From: Limnoperna fortunei | Taxonomy: Eukaryota > Mollusca > Bivalvia > Mytilida > Modiolidae | DNA length: 64,000 nucleotides | Assembly: GCA_944474755.1 (NCBI GenBank) | Contig: OX104124.1 | Span: 19,814,452-19,878,451 of the forward strand | Reading direction: 5' to 3' | Part shown: positions 1 to 12,200 of the stretch, piece after piece | Position numbering within the stretch: the stretch's first letter is position 1 | Layout of the letters: each line of letters starts with the position of its first letter | The notes under the pieces: generated by a model | Database searches by the model: none | The model's input: only the letters and a program-made list of their open reading frames with translations | What the model was told of the DNA's origin: nothing | Made by a program: the position numbers and the translations under genes

Positions 1-179
1 AATTAGCCGTGGGTTACTGACTACGATTATACGGTTAATCAAAGAAAACAGGCACAACCACTCTGTAGCTAGGTTAAATGAAATCTGTTTTATTTGTGTT
101 CCTTCAATTTCCAGATTGTCGCCGAGAAGAAGTTACCATGATGAATACGTTGTTGTCAGAGAGAAGTTATCATTACAGA
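1..179. other. Left flank of the first transposon, no gene seen
   Basis: No open frame of note. The element that follows begins at 180. The last three bases (AGA) are repeated just after its right end, which could be a short target duplication. Confidence 0.4.
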
Positions 180-206
180 GACGTTACGCATGAAATTGGT
201 GACACC
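180..206 (+). repeat. Left terminal inverted repeat of the 4.9 kb element
   Basis: Begins GACGTTACGCATGAAATT and matches the complement of 5022-5048 at 26 of 27 positions. Confidence 0.7.
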
Positions 207-1317
207 CAAGAAAATGCATTCTACTAACCACAAAAACAGGTCACCTTTTCATTGTTGTACACTAAAAACCTATAAATCATATATCAAAATAAAGAAAAAT
301 ATACACCGATTCATTATATAATGTTGTATTATATCTAAATTATAAGTGTAAAACAGTAGAATCGACTAATATTTAAAAATAACGCAATTTTTCATGCGTC
401 CCGCGTTACAAAATATTGTCCGATCTAATGGAAATTGTTCCGTAAATTTGTGTTTTTTTCACCAAAAGTCACCATTTTCAGGCAGTGCAACGTCCGATGC
501 CGTTGCATTGTGACGTCAAAATATTTAAACAAAACGGGTACAAACAACATAGCTATTGAAGTGAGAACAGAACCGCTCAAAGTGTCCCGTAGGACGAGGA
601 ACGTTGTATTTCATTTTTCGGCCTTTTGTACTAAGATCAGTTTACCGGTAAGTCAATCAATATTAGTATCAATATATAGTTCAATTACTTGGCTTTTTCG
701 CCATATTTTGTTTTTCTTTGGTTTTCACAACAGTTTATTTTGGACGCATATTTTTTTATGTCCAAGTATGTGTCACAAATACATTTTAAGAACTTCTTCT
801 GATACGATTCCGTCAAACAAATACAGAAATTGTTTATTTGATTGTGAAAAATTTTTTGTCTGATAACTAAAAATAAAAATACAAATTGATTTGCGCATTT
901 TGACACTCTAGTTTTAAAAATGCGTCAAGGTTTACGAAAATGTCATACAAAAACGCAAGTCCAAACTTATGTCACAAAGTCACAAACGACCGTTCCAAAC
1001 GTTCAAGACGTTGCGTTTCAAGTTATAGACGAAAATAAAATTAGAGAATAGTCTGTTTGATTTAGTTGTATAGTGCTAACTTGCATTTTCATTGTTAGGA
1101 GATTAATATTGTTCGAACAATTGTAGAACATATTCTTTTTATTCCCCGCCTGCGAAAGTAGAGGGACAAATAGTGTTCGGGTCTGTTCGTCCGTCCGTCC
1201 ATCCCAAATATAAAGACGGGGCACTGTGTCTGTTTGACACATTTTTTTGTTTTTTTTTTAATATTTTAGAACTTGTATCTTTTATTTATTTTTTTTTTTG
1301 CAGTACTGTTACATGAA

Positions 1318-4300
1318 ATGTCTAGGGAAAAACTACACTTGTTGAAACAACAAAAGCTTCTGAAACGTCGAGAACAAAGGCTAAAATCGTATTACAAAAA
1401 TAGAACTCTGAAGGATAGAGAATATTCTGTTTCAAGTGATGCAGTGCGCCAAAGGCTTCATCGGGAGAAAGTAAAGAAAGAACAAAAGCGACGAGAAAAA
1501 GAAGCAGAGAGGAAACGTAAATATAGAAAAAGAAAACGCGAAAACGATGCCGATAACCACCGCAGGAATGATGATTTTAGTATGGAAAATACTTTTGAAA
1601 ATAGAACAGAAAAGCACCGGGCTTTAAAGAAATTAAAATTGGCTCTACCCGCAAGTCCACCAAAACGAGTGACTACTATGTTCGCGTATCTGCAAAATTC
1701 TAACTCACCGACTGTCAGAAAACTACAATCTTCTGAACTTATTTCATCGCCAGAGGAAATAGAAGAACACAAAACAGCAAAAGCACTGACGGAAGATATA
1801 AAAACAGTCATAGATAATTGTAAAAACAAAAGATCGGGCGATTCTTTAAAAACTATGAACCTTATAATATCATCAGTAAGCGGTGAAAAGATCAGAGACA
1901 ATAAATGTAGAAAAAAACTCGCAAGAAAACTAGGATTACCTGTCAGAAGAGTAAGTCGCGGTCATGCTATAAGGACAAGTATACTTAAATCTGAAAAATG
2001 ATGCTGGATTTACACCACTAGGAAAACCAGATCTGATGCCCTTAAACCAGAGACAAAGAAAATCATGTACGAGTTCTGGCTTAAACCTGGAATATCTAGA
2101 CCCACTGGCAACAAAGGAGACATAAAAAGAGTCCGCATCGGTCCCAAAACGTATTCAAGCCATATGACTCACATTCTGGAGAAAACGCAGACTGATGTTT
2201 ATTTAGACTTTATCAGAGACAATCCATCTATTCAAGTCTCACAAAGAATGTTTGAAAAATGTAAACCATATTTCGTTCGCTCAGTTCGACAAAAAGATAG
2301 ACAAACGTGCTGTTGTAAATATCATGTTGAATTTAAAACCGTGTTCAAATCTTGCATGGAATTCCGGAGAAAACTTTTAAGAGAAAATGATTTTTCGACA
2401 CAATCAAATCGTCTTCCTGTATATGATTCCATTTCGGATATTGTCAGTGATACGTTATGTGAAAAAGATGATGGTTTCCATAACTTAGAATGTCTTAAGA
2501 GAAACTGTTCGAATTGTGGGGTCGAGAAGTTAAAATTTATGCCAGAAGAAGTAAATGTATCGGATGATGCGCAATTGATCAAATGGGAAAAATTTGAAAA
2601 TGTTACCGTAAATGTGAAAGGCAACAAGACAATAAAGAAACTTATGCTTGTTAAAAAAGAAACTAAAGTCGGTGAGCTTTTTGCATATTTAAGGAAACTA
2701 CTTGAAACGTTTCCATTGCATCAACATAGAGCTACATGGCAAAACGAACAATTTCAGAATCTTGTTAGAAATCTCCCAGAAAGGCAGTGTGTTCTAGTAC
2801 ACGACTTTAGTGAAAACTATAGGTGTTCTGAGCGTACCGAGATACAAAGTGCCTATTTTCAAAAAACTGAAGTTTCGGTCCATGTTACTATCATACATAG
2901 ACATGCACTATTAGAATACGATGGCATTGATAGCTCGGAAGACTTCCCGGAAATAATCACAGAACAGTTTTTTGTTATTAGTCCGGATTTAGTTCACGAT
3001 CAATATTTTGTTCATCAAGTTCGAAACTATATAGCGGAATATCTACAGTCCATTTCATATTCAGTAAATGAGATACACGAGTAGGCATTGTTTTGGAGAC
3101 ATTAGTACTGCATTTGATGACTTTAGTTCCCAACATTTTACACGAAATTTCTTCGAAACTTCACATGCAAAAGGTAATCATAATTAATTATTAATTTAGA
3201 ATTAATTAATTTTCTTCGTATGTGTTTGTTTGAACTAACATTTTTAAACGAAAGCAATGAACTTAAAGAAAGAGTTGTATCGCATTTTTGTAGTTATTTA
3301 TTATTCATTTATTTTCTGCATATTTGAACACGTATTTCATACTAGTATATTATTGTTTTGGTTTTATGGTTTGAATTAAAATCAAAAACATACTGCCCTA
3401 AGATAAAGGTGTATATTGTAGATTATCACAAGAGAGAAAAAATATGCACCCGAGACGTGGTCGAGGGTGCTAAATTTTTTCGAGGATAATCTTCATAATA
3501 CCCCAATCAAAAAGGGCGGAATGATTTTTATTATGCTTGGATTTTTTTTTATAAATAATAAAATTGATAAATCTTTTACCAATATATTGGTTGTTAAATT
3601 AATTCTTGACAATAAATGCTGCTTCTGAGCTTATCCGGAACAATTCGGTGACAGTCGCGAATTCCGGTTAATTTTTGCATTTTGAACACCCATTGCGAAA
3701 ACACATGCTGATGATTGAGGGCTAATAAAAATCAAGTGAATTAACATAGCCTTGTAGCCATTAAAACTACCGTGCATTTTTGCATGAAGTATAATAAAGA
3801 ACTTTTATATAGCTTCTGTATATTATACTTTTCCATACTAATACCCTTATTGTGTTTTAATTGCAGGGCCACAAGATGCTGCCGGGGGGATTATAAAAAG
3901 ACAGGCCGATAATGCAATCTTACGAGGACAGGCTCAAATTAGATCAGCAAAAGATCTTTATGATTTTGCTAGCGCAAACCTTACGGAACCTAGATCATTC
4001 TGCAAAAGAAGAATATTTAAATATGCAGAAACAATACCGCGAAACGATAACTTGTCTTTTAAGCCGGTCCCAAGTATTCGATCAGTTCACCAAGTAAGGT
4101 CAGGCCGACAGACAAACAGAGGTTTAATAACAATGAGTGAACTGTCTTGTTATTGCTTGAACTGCAATTATCATATGTATGACCAGTGCTGCAACGTAAA
4201 AAAACCGGTGGTTATACGGAATGGAAAATGAGTGAAGAGAACATTAACGAACAACACGAAGACGAAGAAAATGAACAAAATTCTTTGCAAGAATTAGTAT

Positions 4301-4626
4301 CGGCTGGCCAAGTGGTTGCGCTGTTCACCGACGATGCAAATGAGGAATACTATTTACTAAGAGTAGAAAAAGGTTTGGAAATTCTACAAGTTGATACGAC
4401 AGATAGTTGGGGCGCTTCATTCTCTGCAGGAACACAAGTTTTTCGTGGATTATACTATGAAAAGTCAAACACACAATTTAAATACCGCTTACTTAAAAGA
4501 AAAGCGATCGTGCCCGCTGCTTCAATTATTTACATTTGTTCTGAATTAGCTTCAAACAATGTAATAAGCATCACAGAGGAAATGCATCTTAATGTTTTAG
4601 AATGTTTAAATGAAATTGATTTTTAA
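1318..4626 (+). pseudogene. Broken multi-exon gene of an uncharacterised transposase-like family
   Basis: The coding part opens after a pyrimidine tract and CAG acceptor at 1301-1303, with ATG at 1318. Exon one runs to 3173 (donor AG|GTAATC). Exon two starts at 3867 (acceptor TTGCAG) and runs to 4626. The N-terminal 100 residues are very Lys/Arg/Glu rich, probably a coiled coil. Next come paired cysteines (CCCKYH near 2308-2325, CSNC near 2508-2519), then a DFSENY motif near 2803-2820, and, at the exon junction, SHAKGPQDAAGG. The acidic-plus-glycine motifs recall RNase H-fold transposases, and I recognise the overall pattern from uncharacterised mollusc and cnidarian proteins. Three lesions are visible: an in-frame TGA at 1999-2001 with the same frame continuing on both sides; a frame change near 3082-3086; and a one-base frame change in the A run at 4198-4204. 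Exact function is unknown. Confidence 0.65.
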
Positions 4627-5021
4627 AACTTGTGTATCATTCTTTTTTCTTTTTTTTACAAATGAAGCAAATCCCATTCCCCTCTAAAAAAAATGCACAC
4701 ACACACACACACTGAAAAAATAAACAACTTTAAAATTTCACGATTATGAATCGAAGATGACTCATCAAAGGCGCTCAAATTCCGAAAATGGTTTCTAAAA
4801 GAAAAGAAAAAAAACTTCCACGAATTTAAATTAGAGACCAAGACTCGCCAAAAGCGCTATAAATTAAAAAAATGTTAGAATACAAAAAAAGCAATAAATT
4901 AAAAAAAAAACAAACAAACAAACAAAAACAACAAAACAATTAAAAAAAATCCCGAACACACATCAAGCGACAAAAACGTCGTCGCAAACTGGCATTTTGA
5001 CGACAATTTTCTGTAACGTTA
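4625..5021. other. AT-rich 3' part of the 4.9 kb element
   Basis: Short low-complexity runs (CA repeat near 4694-4712, poly-A tracts at 4800-4940). No gene seen. Confidence 0.4.
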
Positions 5022-5048
5022 GGTATCACCAATTTCATGCGTAACGTC
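5022..5048 (-). repeat. Right terminal inverted repeat of the 4.9 kb element
   Basis: Ends in GCGTAACGTC and pairs with 180-206. The flanking sequence beyond 5048 shows no further pairing. Confidence 0.7.
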
Positions 5049-5759
5049 AGAATATATATGATCATTAAAATCGCCAAAATCAATACCGTACTATATTATT
5101 GGATAAATTTGTATAACAAATCCAATGCAGTGGTTTGTGACCTAAGAAAACTGAAAATCATAAGCGTTTGGTCGTTATAATCTTTTAACATGACCGTATC
5201 GTTGACTTGCAATGCCCTTGAAAGCGATTGATGAGACGGTATGTGCAGATTAATATACCTTGTGTTTTCTGATAATGCAACCGCTCTTCAAGTCTAAAGG
5301 ATTCGCCATATTTTAAAACTACTTAATATGTAATTATTGAAACTTACTTATTTGTGTAACAGACTCTCCATCGTCAACGTGACCTGTCCGCAAAGAGGAC
5401 CCCTACAATGTTAGACAATGGATATACAGCATGTATTGTATAATATTTTCAATCTAGAATGTAATACCGTTCGTTTGCTATTTGTTTAATAAAAGTATGT
5501 TCTATTATAAAAAGAAGATATCAATTTGTAAACAAAGAACAAAAAGGTCGCATGTTTATATTCCTCATTTAGATATGTTCTGCACATACCCTTGTACATT
5601 TGAAAACCTGAGTTATTTATTGATAAATTATGTTCAAACCAAAATCAAGATGTTATTCATCGAATTGCCGACTAAGAACATACAGATATACATTTTTGTA
5701 GCAGTATATATTACATTGATATCTATAATAATTCTTCGATAAGAATATACATGTATATG
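5049..5759. other. Intergenic stretch with one weak candidate exon
   Basis: On the - strand, 5402 to 5348 is open, flanked by an AG acceptor and a GTAAGT donor, and starts in phase 0. That would fit downstream of the signal-peptide exon ending at 7322. The piece is only 55 bases, so it may be chance. Otherwise nothing recognisable. Confidence 0.25.
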
Positions 5760-6092
5760 TATACCTTTATATCTTTAATCAAACAGTGAGTGTGAAGAAC
5801 GTCAGCAACCTGTCCTGCGTCATGATCCACCAAACTTAGGATACACATACCTTGATATCTGTAATCATCCAGTGAAGAACGTCAGCAGCTTGTCCTCCGT
5901 CATGATCCAACTCAATAAGGATAGACATACCTTTATAACAGCAATCAGCATCCAGGGAAGGACGTCAGCAGCCTGTCTTGCGTCAGGATCAACCACAGTA
6001 AGAGAAGACATACCTTGATATCCGTAATCATCCAGTGAAGGACGTCAGCAGCTGTGCCTGCGTCAGGATCAACCACAATAAGGAGATACATA
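5760..6092. repeat. Minisatellite, about four ~80 bp units
   Basis: The core GTCAGCA followed by CCTGTC..CGTCA(T/G)GATC recurs at 5801, 5881, 5963 and 6043, so the spacing is 80, 82 and 80 bases. Each unit also contains CATACCTT..ATAT..TAATCATCCAG. The units differ by scattered substitutions. No open frame runs through it. Confidence 0.8.
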
Positions 6093-6350
6093 CTATCCTG
6101 AAATATTTTAGAAATAGTCAATGACTATTGATCGTAATGTGAACATCATGGACAGAACACCACATTGAGTAGGGAAAGCATCTTGCCGTGCCCGTTATGA
6201 ATATGTTACCAATTTACGATATTAAATTAATTACTTTATCTTACTAAAAGGTTTAGGGAATGAAGATGACCAATACATAAAAAGACATAAAAAATATCCT
6301 AGAAAATATGTATGATTTACCTATGTTTTACTTTTTTTAGAAAGTAGCAA

Positions 6351-6545
6351 AGAAAACCGACCGAACAACAAGAGCCAAAAACCAAGGGACAGTTAATAGA
6401 CAAACACAACACAAAAATCACATAAAACACAGAGAGTAACCCGAACCCAATAAAAACCATGGGTGCACTCAGGTGCTCCGGACGAGTAAGCAGTGCCTGC
6501 CTCTTATTAGATACCCGTCGAGTTACTCATTGTCTTGTCTACGGA
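6351..6545 (+). repeat. Interspersed-repeat fragment of mussel type
   Basis: An A/C-rich stretch (CAAAAACCAAGGGACAG, then AAAACCATGGGTGCACTC) is followed by CAGGTGCTCCGGACGAGTAAGCAG. A similar A/C-rich stretch is present at 17680-17790. I recognise this combination as a common mytilid repeat, but that rests on memory. Confidence 0.45.
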
Positions 6546-6575
6546 AAAGTCAAATCCAGGAATAGGAAACACTAC

Positions 6576-7190
6576 CTATGACTCAGCGAAAATGTCAGAT
6601 CGTATATGAGACAGTGATTTCCCATAACGATGAATTAAGTCGTGGTTCCGACAATAGAACTTCTGGAGAGATAACATCAACCAAAGTACAACATACCCTT
6701 GTTCGAGTAGTTTAGCAGTCAATAGCAGTGATCGGTCTAGAAAATCTGAATAACGATCGCAGGATCTCGAATAACGTATAAGTTGTGAAATGTACACACC
6801 ATACGCTGGAGCTGCTGGAGTGTTGCTGTCGATGAACGGGAAGTTGATAATTGGAAAGTTGAAGTCGTCACGCTTGTCGTAGAGCCTAGTTTGTAGTTTT
6901 CCTGGGTAAATTGAATGTAAATAGTCACCAAATGTAGCATTGTTGAGGGACAAAACATCAACAATATAGCGGAATATGGTGTTAAAGGTCTGGGCCAGAG
7001 TCTTTTCTTTCTTCTTCAGTAGGCCTTCTAGGAACTCAACCTCATAGGAGTACAAAGCAGGTCGGCGAGGAGAGGAGCACAATTAGTATCCATTGGAATA
7101 CCAACAGTTTGTTGAAAAACATGTCCTCCAAACATGACGAATATGTTGTCAATCAGAAAATCTAACATGTGACAGATTTGGTCTTCAGTA
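6576..7190 (-). pseudogene. Reverse transcriptase relic (retroelement)
   Basis: On the - strand the region opens with a palm-type segment (FGGHVFQQTVGIPMDTNCAP, near 7150-7080). It continues, after a frame change near 7060, into LYSYEVEFLEGLLKKKEK, and then TFRYI-type residues where the catalytic YxDD box should be. Here the box reads YIVDV, so one catalytic aspartate is lost. Further downstream is a conserved C-terminal thumb-like segment (KLYDKRDDFNFPIINFPF type). The block between the box and that segment looks too short for an intact RT, suggesting an internal deletion. The pattern is that of the RT family common in molluscs and corals. The clade (Penelope-like or other) cannot be fixed from this piece. 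Confidence 0.7.
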
Positions 7191-7321
7191 TATTAAGTAT
7201 TAGCTTTGGAACATGCTCCTGGATTTTCCTAGAGTGGAGTAAAACATAAGAAAGACTCGTCTGTACAATTTTACTGAACACTTTTAACGTATATATGTAA
7301 AACTAACTTTAAATATCTTAC

Positions 7322-7516
7322 CTCTATTGCGTCTCTCAGCTGTACCAGCGGAGGACGGCGTACTTCGTTGGCAGGGATTGCTACGTTACACTCTGTGTAT
7401 AGAGATTTTGGTCCCAACTCCAAAAGGTTTTCATTTTCAGCACAAAAATCGGGTAAAGAGCAACACGATGTATAGTAAATTAAGACCAATATTAGGCAAA
7501 CATCAATTAATTTCAT
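7322..7516 (-). CDS. First exon of a small secreted protein (partial)
   Basis: ATG at 7516 on the - strand opens 65 codons ending exactly at a GTAAG donor (exon end 7322, phase 0). The first ~20 residues (MKLIDVCLILVLIYYTSCCS) are a clear signal peptide. The mature part begins LPDFCAENENLLELG and has two further cysteines in view. No domain is recognised. The rest of the gene would lie at lower coordinates. A 55-base phase-compatible candidate exon is at 5348-5402, but it is weak, and a retroelement relic now sits in between. Confidence 0.45.
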
Positions 7517-7588
7517 CTTGATATTGATCTTGCATCCATCTGTCGTTAACATCTTGTAGTAACACAATTTAAATAAACATATAATCAA

Positions 7589-8851
7589 TATAAAAGTAAT
7601 ATAAGAAATGCATACAACGTGATTAAATCTAACAACACGTACTGTTTAAATTCACTGAATGACGAAGCTTTATACATTTTTTTTTGTATTTGAGCTATTG
7701 TGTCTTGTATAACTATTTTACAATGATACACCCTCTTTTGTCTAATGATGATTCATTAGTGGCACTGAAGCTAAACTTATTCATGGACAAATACTTAAGA
7801 TGTCGAAGAGCTTTAATCAGCAAATGACAAAACGTCATGTTCAAAGATTATATAAGTTATAAAATTGTTGTTCTTTTTTCAGTAAATGCACGTGTGTCAG
7901 AAAGTTGATATGAGCCGTTATATTTTAATGCAAACTTATGATGTCAAATTCTTTACCATACTGCATTGAGCTCTTTATTGTGACAATTTACTACATGGAT
8001 GAATAAAATATATATAGAAAATGTTAAAACTAGCGTTTTTTTAAATCTCAAATTGTTTATTCTGCAAACATCTACTGCTGCAATATTTTGATTTTCATAC
8101 ATGACCTACGAAAACACGACATATTTTGCTAATTGTTCAGGAAACCTTGCCATTTTTGATCACCGGGTTTCAATCTTGGTTTTGTTTGGTTATTGTTTAT
8201 GACTGTCATTCAGGATCGGTCTTTGTCTCATCCATGGGCTAATATGTTATTTGTCTGTCATTCGGGCCATAAGTCTTATTCTATTCATAGGTTAACTTTT
8301 TATTCGTCTTCCAAGAATGTTTAGAATAACTAATAACTCAATGTTTAAAATTATATGCTTCAGACTTGTAAAATTAAAATACATGGAGTACTAAAATATA
8401 ATTTTTCAAGGAGATAACTAGTATGTGTATTTAACACTTCCCAGACTTGGTTGTCGTTAATGAATATTATTTGAACCTTCAGTATTTACAAAGACTATTA
8501 AATAGATAACAATCACTATAAACGTAGTTAAGAGTATAGCTGGTGCCGATTTCAACAATCGTCAAGTCAATCTGTTTTTATAGTGTCACAAATTTAGTTT
8601 TATGCTGCAATCAGTACATTTACTGTTCAATAAAGGTAGCCGAATAAATTTTTGCTTTATTCGGCAGTGCCGAATAAAATCTCCTGGTACCCTTGACCTC
8701 ACTTCTTACGACATTTAGTATTCTGTTCTGGTTTACGACGTTTGTGACGTCAGTATCACTAGAATACGCGCCGAAAATTTTAACTGAGAAATCGGCTAAA
8801 AGTGAACGTTTTACAGTATAATAAAATGTTTTTTAGGGTTGCAGGATAAAA
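7589..8851. other. AT-rich intergenic DNA with a short hairpin
   Basis: No gene seen. At 8639-8667 GCCGAATAAA and TTTATTCGGC form a perfect short stem, and GCCGAATAAA is repeated once more just after it. Confidence 0.45.
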
Positions 8852-9000
8852 ACAATATTCGTACAGTGTCAGAAAATATAAAGTTTTTTTGTACTCGCCG
8901 CGAAACAGGTGAGAAATGCTCGGCAGAGCCTCGCATTTCTACCCGTTTCTAAGGCTCGTACAAATAAATTTTACATTTTCTGACACTGTACGAATATTGT
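8852..9000. repeat. Foldback palindrome, 149 bp
   Basis: The outer arms start ACAATATTCGTACAGTGTC and end with the exact complement GACACTGTACGAATATTGT. The arms are imperfectly paired for about 60 bases. The centre again pairs (AAACAGGTGAGAAATGC with GCATTTCTACCCGTTT), leaving an ~11 base loop. This is typical of foldback-type MITEs. Confidence 0.8.
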
Positions 9001-9243
9001 ATATTTACAAGCCAGTAAGACTGACAATTAGAGATAGCTTCATCTTACATGAACATGTTTTTCTCATCCGACAATATAAATATATTTAAACCAATGATTT
9101 AATTTAAAAACAAAAACAATGATTTAAACAAATCAATGTCATAGTTATCATACATTATAGCATCGTTTAAGGGTCGTGCAGACCCGAAAGTGAATACATT
9201 GTTACACTAGCCAAACTGCTACATTCCTTCGCTTTTTGTTCTG

Positions 9244-12200
9244 TTAAACACATTTTCCGGGAAAAAACCACACGTCGTCTATTGCGATATCACTCGTGAC
9301 TCCTTTTCCTCGAATAGCCTCAAATGTTATCTAAATGAGACAACAAAAGAGAAAGACAGTACATCTAAATAATATTTAATAACTGTTTTCAGTATTACGT
9401 TTTTGTCGATCAGGGCTATTCATAGACAATAATTTTCAATTACATAATCTTCCGTATACTACGTAATCATACCTACTTATAAACTTACTTAACAAAATAA
9501 TTGCAGAATTTTAAACGCAAGAAATAATAGTTTTGATTACTCTTTTATGGCATCCTCATACGTAAAACATAGGAAGGATACCCAATAACAAACAAACTCT
9601 CAAAACACATCATAAATTTATTTTAAAAATCGATAATATTAGTACTGCTAATGACATTTAGTTTTAGTTTTTGTCTTTTCTTTTTATACAAAAATTGACT
9701 AGGAGCTTATAAGACCGACAAACGCTCACCCGGTTAACAGATGACGACAAAATAAGAGATTGATCGTTGTGGCTATTATAAAGTATGATCCCTACAAAAA
9801 GAGAAAACTAAGTGAAGCACTTCTAGTGATAAGAGTATTGCAGAATAAAAGCGCCTTCACTTCTTCAAAAATATTATTTTGGGGGCAGAGAGAAATACAA
9901 AAATTTCATTCAATTAAAAGCGTGTATTGCTTGCACCAGACATGTTGGGTACCCAATTACCAATGAATCTGTGTATAGGCCCCACATGCATTATTGCTAC
10001 ACAGATCTACATGTCATTTCTGTTTGTGGTTTCTGATGAAATGTGAAAATTTAGCAAATTTGATCTGCATTACCAAACGTTCTAAAAGACGCCCGATCCT
10101 GAAAAATTAGGAACGACTAAACAGATAGTTGATGAAAGACGGACTACCGTGCTGAGTGTTGGTAACAGCATTACTAAATGAGCTAAACATGTCATCAAAA
10201 CGAAAGGATTTTCCCACATATCCTCCAGCGTATGTAATAATAGCTGTTCAAGAGATGACATATATGTACAGATGTCCTCAGATCGAGGTTCATGTCACAA
10301 ATGATCATCTGTTGTATTTTTAATGAACTTGTTTCCGTTCTAATTAAATTAGAAACAATGGTTTTTTTTATTTAGGTTTCTATTGGAAAGTCGGGATTGA
10401 ACCCACGTTGAATATAGGAATATACGGTACAATAAGTTTCAGATGCAGATCATTTGTGTATAAGAGAATGCTGACCCATTTCTAAAATTTAAAAAAAATG
10501 TTAGCAGACAAAACAACTGTTCGCAAAATATATTAAACGTGCAATCTGTCAGTTTAAGTGTAATTATTTTCATACATTATAAAATTAGACCAGCCGATCA
10601 TTTTTGTAGGGCAACTTACAGATTTATTGATAGCACCTTCAATTTCAAGTTGTTCCATTTTCCACGTATCTCCTTGATCACCAGACTGGGTCCAAACTTT
10701 TAAGTCACCGTTGTATACACTCAGGTGACCAACTGCAGCACCATACATGTGGTAGCTAAAGCGTAAACACCGTATACAAGCTGAAAACACACAATTCATT
10801 CATAAGGTATAAAGAAATTACTTAGATACACACTATTAGTTTTGCTAAGCAGAGGTATGGGTTTCAATCATATTCAGAGAAGTAAAAATAGAATAGATTT
10901 TAACTATTTGTAGTGGTATTTTAGGAACTGACTATTATATGTTCAGCAACGGTTTAAATGTTTCAATACTGTAGACCTTTCTTAGGTAGATGTATTTTGA
11001 CTATTTTGCAGATAGTCCTCAACATTTATAGTTAAGATGGTCTAGATTGTTGCTATTGTCAACACCATAACTTACTTTAAATTTGTAAATATTTGGCAAA
11101 CTTATTTCAATTTTAAAACAAATCTCTGGCCACCTTATAAATGTTAAGGTGCTCAAGTTGTCATTAAACTTACTATACACTTCTATACAAAAGAGACAAG
11201 ATAAAGTTTATCGATTTTTACCATGTTCATCGTAAAACACTGAGACATATGTATCTATGTATCAAAACACTACATGCAGACTTAAATTTTAAAATGGAGT
11301 AAGCGAAAAGTTTAGCTCTAATTGTGGAGTAAAACAAGGGGATGTCCTGAGTCCTACTTTGTTTAACCTATTTTTAAATGGCCTTACTGATGAACTTAAG
11401 AATAGCTCAACAAACCCAATTATATTAGGAAGTTTAAATATATCATCCCTTATGTATGCAGATGATATCATCTTGCTATCAGAATCACAGGAAGGTCTAC
11501 AAAAAGCACTGGATACTTTAAACAACTTCTGTGTATCCTCGAAACTTAGTGTAAATAAACAGAAATCAAAAATATTGATCTTTAATTCTAATGGAAAGTC
11601 ACACATTAACCAATTTAAGATAGATAATGAGATTATAGAAACAGTTAAATCATATTGTTATCTAGGAGTGGTTTTTAACTACACTGGTAACTTTAATCTA
11701 GCTAAAACTCAATTAATGGAAAAGGGGAGAAAAGCTTGGTTTAAGATAAAGAAATCAATAACTTTAGATAATCCATGCATACTGTTGGAAAAACTTTTTG
11801 ATACCCTGATTGAACCTATCATACTATATGGTAGTGAGGTATGGGGAGCTACCAATAGTTACAAAGATTCAGAACCATATGAATACTTACACTTAAAATT
11901 TACTAAAGAAATTTTAGGGGTTAACTACAAAACAACAAATATTGCCTGCCTAGCAGAAGCAAATAGAACATCTTTATTTATTGAAATTCAGAGGAAAATG
12001 CTGAGTTTCCTAAACCATATAATAAAATCTCCAAACTCCTTAATGAACTCCATTTTTAATAATGTCAAAGACACGAGTATATGGATGTCCAACATTAAAA
12101 ATTTATTAAATAAATTAGGATTTAACCATTTAAACCTCAATATAAATAATATTGATCTATAGAATTGAACAAAGAATGAATGATCAATATAAACAAAATA

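Larger units (their letters stand above)
180..5048 (+). mobile_element. TIR-bounded 4.9 kb DNA element carrying an uncharacterised gene
   Basis: The first 27 bases (180-206, starting GACGTTACGCATGAAATT) are the reverse complement of 5022-5048 with one mismatch, and similarity stops sharply outside both ends. A possible 3 bp target duplication AGA lies at 177-179 and 5049-5051, but it is too short to be decisive. The element holds one multi-exon gene on the + strand (1304-4626), an intron of about 690 bp, and AT-rich noncoding DNA at both ends. The gene family is not one I can name. Terminal inverted repeats around it suggest that it encodes a transposase. A chance inverted repeat of 26/27 bases placed symmetrically around one gene is unlikely. 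Confidence 0.7.

Noticed and set aside
435..906. Open frames on both strands near the left end of the first transposon
   Set aside because: The + frame starts at TTG, the content is low complexity, and it lies upstream of the 3' splice site of the real gene.
5092..5293. Further micro-exons after 5348 on the - strand (35 and ~50 bases)
   Set aside because: Phase and splice sites can be made to fit, but pieces this short arise by chance and no protein motif supports them.
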